Source: JADHUC01 sp964617665 (GTDB lineage Bacteria > Planctomycetota > Planctomycetia > Pirellulales > Pirellulaceae). Taken from it: a stretch of 17,061 bases of DNA. This document shows, in pieces, positions 7,801 to 15,471 of this stretch. Every line of letters begins with the position of its first letter. Positions within the stretch are counted from its first letter, which is position 1. The position numbers and the translations under genes were made by a program. The stretch is from assembly GCA_964617665.1 (NCBI GenBank), contig CAZUAH010000291.1:1-17061 (forward strand). The letters are read 5' to 3'. The notes below the pieces were generated by a model. That model did no database searches. It worked only from the letters and a program-made list of their open reading frames with translations, and was not told where the DNA came from.

Positions 7801-8924
7801 TCCCACCACTCCCAGTACTCGAAGTGCCGCGACATCCAGGCTTCCCGCGAAATTTCCGACGGCATCAGACCCCACACACGCGACGTGGAAAGCGGAAAGA
7901 CCATGCGCACGACGCGGCCCTTGCCAAGTCGGCCGACCTGGACGGATTCGAGGGTCTTTTCCGGCATTAGATCCCAAGGGATGCCCGCGCGCAGGTAGTG
8001 ATCATCGCCGACTTCCTCAAGCGCGTTCAAATCCATGAAGCGTTTCGCGCGCCCGAAACCTTCGACGATGAAAAGCCCCGCACCGGCCTCGACCCGTTCT
8101 TTGATCGACTCGACCATCATGTCGCTCATGCGGCTCGGCACAAGGTACACTTCGTAGAAGCCGTCCTTCATGCGTCGCATCGCTCGGCGTCCGGTCACCG
8201 AGGCGGCCTCGCCGCCGTAGTAGCCGGTGTGCACGAGGTCGTAGTCCAGGTCTATCCGTTGCGACAGCTCGATGAACTGGCGCGTGCAGCGGAAATTGCG
8301 GATGGAAGCGAACGTCTTGACCGGCCCGCCCGCCAGCGGCGACGCCCAATCGATGTGACGATACTCGATGGGCGGCGTGAGCGGCCGGTCGATCTCGTTG
8401 AATGTGAGCTGCGTGATAATCGCGCGATCCGGCGGACCCTCGCGCAGCGATACGTGGTCGTAGTAGACCGTACCCTTGGCTTTGGTTACGTTGTAGATGT
8501 AGAGCCGCGCCACTGGGTTGGGTGCGACGAACGACCGCACGATCTCTTCGTACTCGGTCGCCGGCTCCACGTTCCAGATGATCGGCATCTCCTGCACGGG
8601 CCTAGTCTCGCCATGCACGATCAACGCGCCCACGAGCCCGCCGTCCTCGCCCTTGCACCGCAGCGTAATCGTGTACTGCTGGCCCTTCTTGAGCGCGATG
8701 TCCTGCGTCGCCAGCACATAGGCGGGCGATTTGGACACGACCTCGTAGTCCTTGCCCATAAACACCTTCTCGCGCCAGAGGATGCGATCTTGCGTGGTGG
8801 ACCAGTGGTCGGGCAAGCCGTTACCGTCAGCGTCATCGTTGAAGCCAGGGTTCTTGAGGATCTCTTCACCGGCTAACGCGATTGTGCAGGTGGCAACGAG
8901 GAGCGTGGCGACGATGGTGCGCAT
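4836..8924 (-). CDS. Giant secreted modular GH42-like glycosidase (1362 aa)
   Basis: A signal peptide (about 1-18, ending ALA) is followed by a carbohydrate-binding-like beta-sandwich (about 20-165; it opens with KNPGFNDDADGNGLPDHW, a common CBM-type start). Next come an amidotransferase-like segment (about 190-390) and an Ig-like segment (about 400-590). A clan-A barrel follows (about 600-930), with ITDE giving Glu702 as candidate acid/base; Glu830 in WGQEYSEA is one of several possible nucleophiles. A second amidotransferase-like domain (about 945-1150; QPKIALLWSHPS, then GGVLVGDLRCLR) matches the GH42 trimerisation domain. A beta-sandwich ends the protein (about 1260-1362). That last domain resembles the C-terminus of the 1204-residue protein encoded at 11693-15307. 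No clear Shine-Dalgarno precedes the ATG, but the signal peptide begins exactly there. It converges on the phosphoesterase gene with 38 bp between stops. The substrate is unknown. Confidence 0.78.
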   Translation of the reverse strand: MRTIVATLLVATCTIALAGEEILKNPGFNDDADGNGLPDHWSTTQDRILWREKVFMGKDYEVVSKSPAYVLATQDIALKKGQQYTITLRCKGEDGGLVGALIVHGETRPVQEMPIIWNVEPATEYEEIVRSFVAPNPVARLYIYNVTKAKGTVYYDHVSLREGPPDRAIITQLTFNEIDRPLTPPIEYRHIDWASPLAGGPVKTFASIRNFRCTRQFIELSQRIDLDYDLVHTGYYGGEAASVTGRRAMRRMKDGFYEVYLVPSRMSDMMVESIKERVEAGAGLFIVEGFGRAKRFMDLNALEEVGDDHYLRAGIPWDLMPEKTLESVQVGRLGKGRVVRMVFPLSTSRVWGLMPSEISREAWMSRHFEYWEWWESLLAKGVLWAAGREGEVRLKQLDSDGSAIHLRAEGAPASAKARVIVRCGREIRFDGPLLRLDAKIVAVGDDGSIDITVPQHMPAGPVIADVVLLDAQGKALTWGSFATTKPQAAKVIELMADSDTVTSDQTFDLSVKIKAARACPASIEAELIDAFGRVVDVNTQEEQLGAGTRDVALTLAMRRPLCVHHKAFVRVIVDGLEQDSRWITVLCPSVGPARAMHDFTAMPWGPGMSHPVVESYYAQRVREIGLNGEFGGSPYTVGEHGFPGGGYVGGMAAYRETEHSPSGVRRRCLSDPKIIEQVRASAVETAEKQKPFGMVAVGITDEAFLSSRHKRHETCFGPHCQARYRTWLQARYGTLAALNAQWDTSHGSWDDVKGARTEDVRGKDNFGPFVDFRTFMTDVWVEGCKRAVDAYREVSPDMPIGHTNTFGAGPFNGNDYWKLCTRTGFAWGQEYSEAIKHTGHKAVFDLWRSFVDTPEARASRTRTDDPFFNYGWIGYRHTEAAAHYEPWWIALHGSRGASYYATNAIAAERGISWALVYPTLSLTEFSSAVQEGLADLRAGCGKVFMEYQREQPKIALLWSHPSMLVAWCESRSDQPVPEDRDGTDSYGSYFRSALHFRQHVNELQLDYAYVAPEQVIESNELAKYRMLFLPFTIAASEELIAKLEAYVESGGVLVGDLRCLRTDEHGKPFADLTPVERLFGVRRKSGRIDYGRTKLTFSRASEGINLTQTSIELHGREDTCATSATALASHATGEPAVLVERRGKGLSVYLNFGLPAYDVTVRELLRQIVARAGIERLVVAENPAGGDPPRCYERNTFTRGAIAIHAFIRDHRRCEDTDPVRLDFGKRSHVYDMRAKRYIGNVSSVETIVPPGETALYACLPYRVTSLTVSAPQSAKAGDELHVEAQLDAAAEAIGDHVFHLDFIGPGGESTWHYARNELTSSGEFSYAVPLAVNEKPGTWTVRVRDVLTGVAGEAKVSITAP

Positions 8925-9108
8925 GGGCAGGTACCGTGTTTGGAGGTTTTTGCAGGTGTGCAGATTCGAGGCAGGTTACTTCATCCGTGCGTGTCATTCC
9001 GCCTTCGATTGCCGTCGCGAATGGCAGGCGTCCTGAGGAGAGTGTATCCTGTCTACGATGAAGGTCCAGGGTGAGTCTCGTCGAAGTGCAGAACAACAAA
9101 GGTGATGG

Positions 9109-9381
9109 ATGCATGAACTGACTGCCTCGCTGGTGCTTCTATGGACTGCCTTCGTGGTCTCTGCCGCTGAGCCGAGCGAATTCAACGCCGATCCTCAGTC
9201 GTCTGAACTCCAAAGGCTGGCTGAGTCCTTCGTGCCGGACGAGTCCGAGTTTGGATGCGGTCCGCTTCTGGATCCAGGCAATACAAATCATGTGTGCGTC
9301 AAGGGCGATGACGCCGCAGACGGGCTGTCCTGGGAGCGAGCATGGCGCACGCTTCAACCGTGTCCGGCTGAACGCGATTGA
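9109..9381 (+). pseudogene. Truncated start of a secreted beta-helix (pectate-lyase-like) protein
   Basis: The frame encodes 90 residues: a signal peptide (about 1-20), then a spacer, then HVCVKGDDAADGLSWERAWR followed by TLQ. That block is the usual opening of secreted right-handed beta-helix proteins (family pattern: V..dG.D...GlSw..A.rTLq.A). Such proteins normally run several hundred residues, but here the frame ends 8 codons after TLQ. I could not see the rest continuing in another frame before 9538. The gene therefore appears to have lost its whole catalytic or binding helix by deletion. A weak purine-rich site (AAAGGTG) lies just upstream. It is divergent from the 1362-residue glycosidase gene, 184 bp away, so both promoters should lie in 8925-9108. 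It could still make a short exported peptide, but a function is unlikely. Confidence 0.6.
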
Positions 9382-9463
9382 CATTCCTCGAATAGCGGTC
9401 AAAACTCATCATAACAGTTAGCTGCAACCATGCTTTGCTCGCTATCCTTTAGGAGGCATCGGG

Positions 9464-9487
9464 GCCAGTGAGCCAGTGAGCCAGCGA
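9464..9487. repeat. Short tandem repeat, three 8-bp units
   Basis: Two exact copies of GCCAGTGA are followed by a third with one change (GCCAGCGA). It lies in the 150-bp gap between the truncated beta-helix gene and the broken nuclease gene, close to where sequence has probably been lost. Confidence 0.7.
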
Positions 9488-9574
9488 AGGCGTGAAACGA
9501 CGTCGATCACTCGAAAGTGACGATAAGCTTACTCCAAATTGAAGATGGGCCAAACTTCGAATCACGCTAGACTA

Positions 9575-9886
9575 ATGATAAGAGATCCGTTCTACCGAGA
9601 TATCGTCGAGAGACTAAGTGAGCAGCTTGATCCCGACCTGTTTGAACGGTGTGCCGCTGATCTGCTGCGTGCTGTCTATCCTACGTTGGTCCCAATACGT
9701 GGAGGAAGTGACCTTGGGATGGACGGCGCGATTGCCGACACAGAGGGGCCGCCTCTTCCTCTTGTCACTACGACAAGTGAGAGGGTGCCGAGGAATCTTA
9801 GGAAGAACCTTCAATCGTACTTGGACCGAGGTGGCAAGAGCCGACGTGTTGTCCGGAATTCAACAGTTCTGGCCGCGAATTGTTGA
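9575..9886 (+). pseudogene. N-terminal nuclease-like domain of a broken defence-type gene
   Basis: 103 residues beginning MIRDPFYRDIVERLSEQLD. They carry a restriction-endonuclease-like core: Glu24 in the first helix (LFERCAADLL), then GGSDLGMDG with Asp46 and Asp50, then LVTTTSE (63-69). The layout recalls Mrr-type PD-(D/E)xK domains, but the usual Glu/Gln-x-Lys is not seen; V-T-T stands in its place. From memory of the family, this domain heads proteins of well over 1000 residues that continue into an ATP-binding module. Here the frame derails after about residue 93 (RRVV) and stops at 9886, while the same gene's C-terminal half is open in another frame from about 9846. ATG 9575 fits the family's start; ATG 9545 also is possible. 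Neither has a clear Shine-Dalgarno. Probably inactive unless the short domain works alone. Confidence 0.6.
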
Positions 9887-11372
9887 GTGCCTACGCCAAC
9901 AACAGATCGCAGATTGGACCCCGATTCAACAGGCCATCGACAACTGGGCTTACCCAGGCAGGGCTCATGCTCCCACAAAGGAGACTGCCAGAGCGATGCA
10001 GTCCTTTGCGCGGAAGGCGCTGCGTGACGTGGCTCCGCTTGTTTCCGATCGTCCGGGAGTGCTGCATTGGGTGAAGGATACGGCTCGCGTTGTTCGTGCT
10101 CGCTTCAAAGTCGCTCTTGACAAAGACTTCGCGACGCTGTTTCCCGTTGAAGGTCGTCGTATCTCACGACTCGCGACGCGGGAAAAGCAGCACGCGGCGG
10201 TCAAACACCTCGCGCGGGAATGGTCCGAGCAACCAGCGAGTGAAGTAGTGTCGCGAATCATGCAGTTTGAGTCGGAAGCCAAGTTGGCTGATTTGCACTG
10301 TGCTAGATGGACACCAGTAGCTTGTCGAGAAATCGCACTTCGAACGAACGATCCGTTGACGTGGATTCAATCACTGCTGGATGCGGATGCTTCTAGTGAG
10401 CTTGTTGGCCCATTCTTGTGGAAAGCTCATGACGCGGGAGCTCCAGAACTGCGGGACATCCTTGCGAGTTGCGTTCAACGACCAAATCAACGTATTGCGG
10501 CGCTGGACGTTGTGTTCACGATGTCCACTCCACCAGATGATCTGTTGGGATTCGCCAATGATCAACTGGAAGAAGAGACGAAATGGGTTACGCTGCGGAT
10601 CTATGCAAACGAGATTGCAGAACATCATGCCTTGGCAATGCTACGGCATCCGGCCCGGTGTGTTCGCGCAGCGGCCGCTTGTGGTGAATGGGAGTCGGAG
10701 CCAAAGGGGCAAATCCGGAATTCGCTGCAAGACGCATGGCGAGCCGCCGTCGTCGAAAGTGTCGAAGACGAGTATTGGCTACCAGACGCTTTTAGATCGA
10801 ACACGGGGCTTGCGTTCGACTGGTTGGACCGACGAGTCCATGAGAAATCGCGAATCTTGAGAAGCGTCTTGGACGCTTCACGCGTTCTGGAAGCCGCGAG
10901 AGAATCTCTGACGAACCAGCAGCGAGAGGCTATCCTGGCTGCGCTTTCGGACGACTATTGTTACATCGACTTGTTGGAGACAATCATTGGCGACGACCTC
11001 AAGTTGTTCGCCAAGTTCCTCAGAAGCGACCAGCTACGGAGGGTCCACTTGTCGTTATTGGCGGGACATCCCGGATCGACTTGGGCTGACAAACCGATCA
11101 AAGGGTCGTGGGTAGAACGGGCCATTCTTACCCTCGATGCCGGATATACTGTTGACGACGTCGCAGAGGCGACAATTGGAAGTAGTTGGTCCTGGTCCGG
11201 AAACGAATCCGATATGTGGGCTGCTTGGATCGAGCGATTCGAACCATTCCGCTCCCATCCCGACTTCCGCGTAAGAGGAGTGGTGGGCAGGATTCTGGAG
11301 CACGCTGGGGCACAGCGAGAGAGAGCGATTAAGAAGGAATATGACGAAGCTGTTCATGGTCGCATCTCTTAA
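9846..11372 (+). pseudogene. C-terminal helical half of the same broken defence-type gene
   Basis: About 508 codons remain open, starting near SGIQQFWPRIVECLRQQQIA. The protein looks all-helical: a block around DWTPIQQAIDNWAYPG, then ARAMQSFARKALRDV, then repeated solenoid-like helices to the end. I recognise it as the C-terminal part of a large NTPase-containing family whose N-terminus is the nuclease-like domain encoded just upstream. No Walker A (GxxxxGKS/T) or Walker B motif is present in either half, so the central NTPase is missing. The nearest in-frame ATG is at 9618, but the residues from there to about 9845 are an out-of-frame reading of the nuclease domain. GTG 9846 and TTG 9849 lack a good ribosome site. 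The long uninterrupted frame suggests the damage is recent. A 60-base sample (10561-10620) counts 28 G+C, against 41 at 6541-6600, hinting at foreign origin. Confidence 0.6.
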
Positions 11373-11443
11373 ACTTGGAATGGCAACCGTCCACTCTGCT
11401 ATTGCCGGGCAACGACGAATTGTCGATGTTGGCCTAATCTTGA

Positions 11444-11510
11444 CATCCGTGTGTTTCCATCCGTGTGCGCAGCGAGTCGCGGGACGCACACGGACAAAGT
11501 CACACGGATG
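11444..11510. repeat. Two-tier inverted repeat (long imperfect hairpin)
   Basis: CATCCGTGTG at 11444-11453 pairs exactly with CACACGGATG at 11501-11510. Inside it, TCCGTGTGCG at 11460-11469 pairs exactly with CGCACACGGA at 11485-11494, leaving a 15-base loop. The left arm also contains the direct repeat ATCCGTGTG twice. It sits in the gap between the broken defence gene and the oppositely oriented glycosidase, where a two-way transcription stop would be useful, but no T-run follows on either strand. A dispersed intergenic repeat is equally possible. The rest of 11373-11527 shows no gene. Confidence 0.8.
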
Positions 11511-11591
11511 AACGTGACGGCTGAACATCACTGAATTTGCCGTGCAGCCGCGATCAACTTCTTCGTTTCTGCCTCGGTATCGGTATGGTGG

Positions 11592-11687
11592 TCATTCGCC
11601 ATCGATCAGCACACGCACCGGTGTGGGTTGGTTCTGTGTGGAGCCGATACCGAGCTGGCCGTACCAATTCCACATACTATTTGGCTC
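11592..11687 (-). pseudogene. Orphan RCC1 repeat fragment
   Basis: Read on the - strand, this stretch encodes NSMWNWYGQLGIGSTQNQPT followed by PVRV, ending in a stop at 11592. It matches the RCC1 propeller repeat (W..N.yGQLGdGt...r..PvqV) almost residue for residue. Neither the preceding nor the following sequence in this frame continues RCC1 repeats, and there is no start of its own. It is therefore a remnant of a lost RCC1-like gene, or debris from a rearrangement, lying directly behind the stop codon of the 1204-residue glycosidase. An overlapping - strand frame (11528-11602) could encode 24 residues starting MANDHHTDTEAETKKLIAAA, with no ribosome site; I would not call it a gene. Confidence 0.6.
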
Positions 11688-11692
11688 CAGGG

Positions 11693-14600
11693 CTAATCGT
11701 GTGGGAACGGGCCTTCTTCCACGGCGAATTGCCGCACCGTCCGCATTCCTGAAATCCACTCCGTTGCCTCGACGTGCCATGTTCCGTGCTCGGCGCTCAG
11801 CGGCAGACGGAGCGGCACGGACACGTGCCCGTCTACGATCCGTCGATAACGCGCAACGCCGGCCCATGGTTGGCCATCGGGCCTGGTAACGTGAATCTCC
11901 GCGAGTTGGCGGCCCGGTATCGGTTGGTCCTTGGCGTCCAGCACCTCCAACTCGATTGCCGCTTCGGTTCCCGCTGTGAACTTTGCGGGGCAGCGGAGAG
12001 TCACCTTCTCAATGGATTTGGGGAAGGCGGCGAGCACGGCGGCGCCCCCGGGCTCCAAGTGCACGGCAAAGTCCTGGTCGGAGCCGTCAGACGTTCCCTC
12101 CAATTTCCGGTGGGCCAGCACGTCATAGACGGCAAAACCGGAAGGAATGCCTACCCGCACGTCCTGCGGCAGCCCTTTGTCTCGCAACGGCTCGCTCAGA
12201 TTCCGGGTGACCGCGTTCAGCAGGACCTTCCATTTTTCGTATTGTGGCCCGCACTCGCGGTGGTCGTTGATAACGAACACATAGCGCGCTGGGCCTGCTT
12301 CACGCGTGTAGGTGAAGACGTCCTTCGCGGGCGTCACGCGAGCCCACCTTTGACGTTTTTGCTCAAACGTCTTCGCCCAGCCGCCCAGTTCCTGGGCCAG
12401 TGTTTCGCCCGGGTACGATTGCGTCTTGATCTTCAGCCGGACCATGCCCGGCATCTCCGCCCGCATCACCTCGTCGGCAATCACTTGGCCGCCTGCCGCT
12501 GCGTAAGCCGCTAGCTCACGATGCGTCCACTCAGGCAGACACCACGCACCGGGGACAACGACAGCATCGTAATGCTTCAGCCATCCGGCATAGACATGAT
12601 CGTCGGTGATCCAGTCAAAAGGCAGCCGCGCACGGGCCAGGCAGCGGCCGACGTTGCGCGTCAGCCAATGACGCATCCACTGGTCTCGCACCCCTGGCTG
12701 GATGAAATACAGACCGTCCGTCTCCAAGAAGGCCACTCGCGCCTGCTCCTCCGGCAGGCCGCCCACTAGAACGCCGATGGGCTGGATCAGCCGGTAGCCC
12801 TCGGTCATCGCCGTATCGCACGCCTTGTCATAGATTTGCGTGTGCCGTTCGCCGATGCCGTACATGCCGATGCTCGACGTCGCACAGGCCACCGAGATCC
12901 ACATGTACTCCTTCAGACAGTCGGGGCTGAGACACAGGACTTTCCTTTTTCCATCGTCATCAACCAGCCAGAGCCCGTTGCCGTCGTCCCAGTAGATCGT
13001 GCCGGGCATTGCCTGAAACGGTTTGCCGGCAAGCCGGGCGAAGCAAGACGCACGCGAGAAGCTTGCCACCAGCCCGTCGGGACACTTGGGGTAGCCCCAG
13101 AAATCGATTAGATCCATTGCCTCAAACTGTGTCGCCGTCTCAGGCTGGTCGCTGTAGTAGTGGGTCTGCAGTCCCTTCTGGCGCATCCAGCGTGCAATTT
13201 GATTGTTCAGCACGTAATATCCCTGACCTCGCTTGGTCCACCAGCGCAGGAAGCGGTACGGAGGATACTGCTCGGACAGAAGTGGCGGGACATCGACCCC
13301 CGTCTGCGGCGCTGCGCGTAGCGGGCGGTCAACGACTTCGGACGGAATCGTCTTCAGGCCTGTCTCTCGCCGCATCCAATCCAGGAACCACTTTTCTTCA
13401 GCCGGGAAGGGAGGGTGGGAGCACTCGCTGTTCACGAGACAGGCGCGCACGTTGGGATAGGCCATCGCCCTGCGAGCCACGCGTTCGGCCGCGGCCTCTG
13501 CACGCTCTCGTGTCTGGGGCGACCAGGGGTGCGGCATTTTCTCCCGCACATCAATGCGTGCGTTGGCCCATAACCCGCGTTCGAGCAATCCGCGAGGTTC
13601 GCCGAACAGACAGTTGAACCCGCGCTCCTCGAGGTCCGTGTCCGTACCGCCCCAGGCATAGATGATGAACTCCCGCCCAGCCGGCTCCTCGAAGACCTCC
13701 ACCACGTCGCTCGCCGAGACTTCGCTCTTGCCCGACGTGGCCTGCGCTGCAAGTGGAGACCTGCCCGGCGTCTGCAGCCACGGCCGGACAACCAACGAAG
13801 CTGACTTGCCCGGAGGAACGGTCTGAGTTGTCTTGGCATTTAGGTCTGGCACGCTCGCCGTCACCGACACACCCGCCAGCGGCTCGCCATACGGCACAGG
13901 CTCCATCGGTATCTGCGCCTCGCGCTCGCTGCGCAAGAAGACAAGCCGCTTGGGACGCCGGAGGAGAATTCCGGGCAACTTGGATTTCAACGGCTCCTCG
14001 GCAACGGCCAACGCCGCGATCTCGGCCTGGTCCAGCCTTCGGTCGTAGAGGAACACCTCGTCGAGATCCCCTGTCATGGGAGTGTTCTCCAGGAAGCTGC
14101 CTCCCAGTCGCAGGAGCGTTCCGTGCACCGGTTCTCCTGGAACCAGGGGCGTCTTGTCAAATGGCTTGCCGTCCAGGTAGCCCACAGCCTCCTGTTCATC
14201 CCAGGCCAGACATAATGCGTGCCAGTCTTCGCGCTGCCCCGGGTCGAACAGAGCCTTTACCGCGCCGGTTCCGTTCAGCTTGCCCTGAGGCTGCTTGGTC
14301 GGGCCTTCGCCCACGTACCATCGGCTGCCGCCTACCTGCCACACAGGCGCAAACCACCCCGTTCCGATCGTCAGCACGGCGTGGATATCGCGCGTGCCGC
14401 CGCACTGATCGGGCAACGGTCGCACCCAACAGCCCAGCGTCCCTCGTTCGCCCGTGAATCCGGTCTCGCGAACAGGCAAATCAATCCAACTCGGCCATCG
14501 CCTTGCACCGCCTGGAATCCACGACGTGGGGTCGGTGTTCTTAAGAGGATACACGCATGCCTGTTCGAGCTGCAGACCGTCGACCAGGATCGTAGCCGGC

Positions 14601-15307
14601 GTTCCCTCCACTGCCTCCAGAGTTCCCACCAGCACCTGCTCCTTGCGACGGGCGTCCACCTCCAGCCGGGCGCAGACACGACGCCACGTCGTATCCAGCG
14701 TGGCGACCGCCGCTGCGGAGACCGTTTCCACCGGCGACTTGACCGCCTTGGGATTGTCCTTGTCTGCTTTCTTGTTCGCCGCCTCGATCTCGGCTCGCCA
14801 ATCGCCGCCTTCGTTCCGGTCGGCCAATACCAGACGCACTTTCATACCCGGCTGTCGGGAGCGCAAATAAGCCGAGAACAAAAAGACCTTGGCTGGCCGA
14901 TAGGGCGCCTTCATCTGCACCACCACTGGCTCGGTCGACCAGACAACGCCACCAGCGGGTACTTCCGCACGCAGGGCCTTCCTGCCGAACACCGTGTCGG
15001 TATCAACGTCAACCAGCTTCACGCCATCACCCGCCACAAAACCCGCCGTACCGTCTTCTACGGATGCCTGGTTGAGCGAAAGCAGATTCGACCGAGGCCG
15101 CTCGAACCTACACGCTCTGCCGAATCGGCCCGGCACAAGCCGCTCCGGCGGGATGCTCTGTTCATAAGCCCATCCCCGACCACACAGCGCCCGGCCTCCG
15201 TGATCGAAGTCTTGGTAGAAGAGCAAGCCGTCGGTAGGTGGGGCGGCGAATAGAGGCGTGACGACATAGACACAAAAAACACAGGCGATGATGACTGCGC
15301 GAAACAT
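11693..15307 (-). CDS. Giant secreted modular LamG/clan-A glycosidase-like protein (1204 aa)
   Basis: A signal peptide (about 1-22, ending LFAA) leads into LamG/concanavalin-like sequence (about 25-445: LLFYQDFD, then GTLGCWVRP, HALCLAWDEQEAVGYLDGKPF, GDLDEVFLYDRRLDQAEIAAL). A second, binding-module-like segment seems inserted into it (about 75-240). After a beta-rich linker (about 450-545), a barrel-like region (about 550-850) carries CLVNSECSHP; Glu628 is a candidate acid/base. An amidotransferase-like segment follows (about 860-950), then a C-terminal beta-sandwich (about 1100-1204) resembling the one in the 1362-residue protein: both keep the GP/RPDG turn, PL..E..GTW.V and a D/W..sG end. 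The start at 15307 is chosen over an upstream ATG because the signal peptide and an AGGGAG site fit it. The glycosidase role is inferred from domain order and the companion genes; the LamG part probably binds glycan. Confidence 0.7.
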   Translation of the reverse strand: MFRAVIIACVFCVYVVTPLFAAPPTDGLLFYQDFDHGGRALCGRGWAYEQSIPPERLVPGRFGRACRFERPRSNLLSLNQASVEDGTAGFVAGDGVKLVDVDTDTVFGRKALRAEVPAGGVVWSTEPVVVQMKAPYRPAKVFLFSAYLRSRQPGMKVRLVLADRNEGGDWRAEIEAANKKADKDNPKAVKSPVETVSAAAVATLDTTWRRVCARLEVDARRKEQVLVGTLEAVEGTPATILVDGLQLEQACVYPLKNTDPTSWIPGGARRWPSWIDLPVRETGFTGERGTLGCWVRPLPDQCGGTRDIHAVLTIGTGWFAPVWQVGGSRWYVGEGPTKQPQGKLNGTGAVKALFDPGQREDWHALCLAWDEQEAVGYLDGKPFDKTPLVPGEPVHGTLLRLGGSFLENTPMTGDLDEVFLYDRRLDQAEIAALAVAEEPLKSKLPGILLRRPKRLVFLRSEREAQIPMEPVPYGEPLAGVSVTASVPDLNAKTTQTVPPGKSASLVVRPWLQTPGRSPLAAQATSGKSEVSASDVVEVFEEPAGREFIIYAWGGTDTDLEERGFNCLFGEPRGLLERGLWANARIDVREKMPHPWSPQTRERAEAAAERVARRAMAYPNVRACLVNSECSHPPFPAEEKWFLDWMRRETGLKTIPSEVVDRPLRAAPQTGVDVPPLLSEQYPPYRFLRWWTKRGQGYYVLNNQIARWMRQKGLQTHYYSDQPETATQFEAMDLIDFWGYPKCPDGLVASFSRASCFARLAGKPFQAMPGTIYWDDGNGLWLVDDDGKRKVLCLSPDCLKEYMWISVACATSSIGMYGIGERHTQIYDKACDTAMTEGYRLIQPIGVLVGGLPEEQARVAFLETDGLYFIQPGVRDQWMRHWLTRNVGRCLARARLPFDWITDDHVYAGWLKHYDAVVVPGAWCLPEWTHRELAAYAAAGGQVIADEVMRAEMPGMVRLKIKTQSYPGETLAQELGGWAKTFEQKRQRWARVTPAKDVFTYTREAGPARYVFVINDHRECGPQYEKWKVLLNAVTRNLSEPLRDKGLPQDVRVGIPSGFAVYDVLAHRKLEGTSDGSDQDFAVHLEPGGAAVLAAFPKSIEKVTLRCPAKFTAGTEAAIELEVLDAKDQPIPGRQLAEIHVTRPDGQPWAGVARYRRIVDGHVSVPLRLPLSAEHGTWHVEATEWISGMRTVRQFAVEEGPFPHD

Positions 15308-15316
15308 GGCAATGAG

Positions 15317-15322
15317 CTCCCT
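15317..15322 (-). promoter_or_regulatory. Ribosome binding site for the start at 15307
   Basis: On the - strand AGGGAG lies 9 bases before the ATG at 15307. The in-frame ATG 14 codons further upstream (15349) would place charged residues ahead of the signal peptide and has no comparable site. Confidence 0.6.
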
Positions 15323-15454
15323 TTGAACTCGATACCGGACAAGGTGCATGGTTGTCGCGACTGATTGTAGCAGGCTGCCCCTGTGCCACGACCCGGTTTG
15401 GGCTCTTTACCGTCTCTGCGTTCCGCCGCGGTGCGCCGTTTTCCGCGATTTTTG

Positions 15455-15471
15455 CGCCACCAACGGTGGCG
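15455..15471. repeat. Hairpin in the divergent intergenic region
   Basis: A 7-bp perfect stem (CGCCACC / GGTGGCG) closes on a 3-base loop (AAC). It is followed by a weaker GCCC-CTTTTC-GGGC element at 15472-15485. It lies in the 258-bp gap between the divergent starts at 15307 and 15566, so a regulator binding here could touch both promoters. It could equally be chance in GC-rich DNA. No convincing -35/-10 pair was recognised. Confidence 0.45.

Noticed and set aside
7998..8876. 292-codon open frame on the + strand
   Set aside because: Antisense to the N-terminal domains of the same glycosidase; no recognisable fold or ribosome site.
9507..9520. Small inverted repeat TCACT-CGAA-AGTGA upstream of the broken nuclease gene
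   Set aside because: A 5-bp stem is easily met by chance in a window this size and has no supporting context.
9618..9845. ATG 9618 as the true start of a 584-residue protein
   Set aside because: Residues up to about 9845 are the nuclease domain read out of frame and look non-protein-like; homology-like sequence begins only near 9846.
14219..15253. 344-codon open frame on the + strand
   Set aside because: Antisense to the LamG region of the 1204-residue protein; shadow-frame composition.
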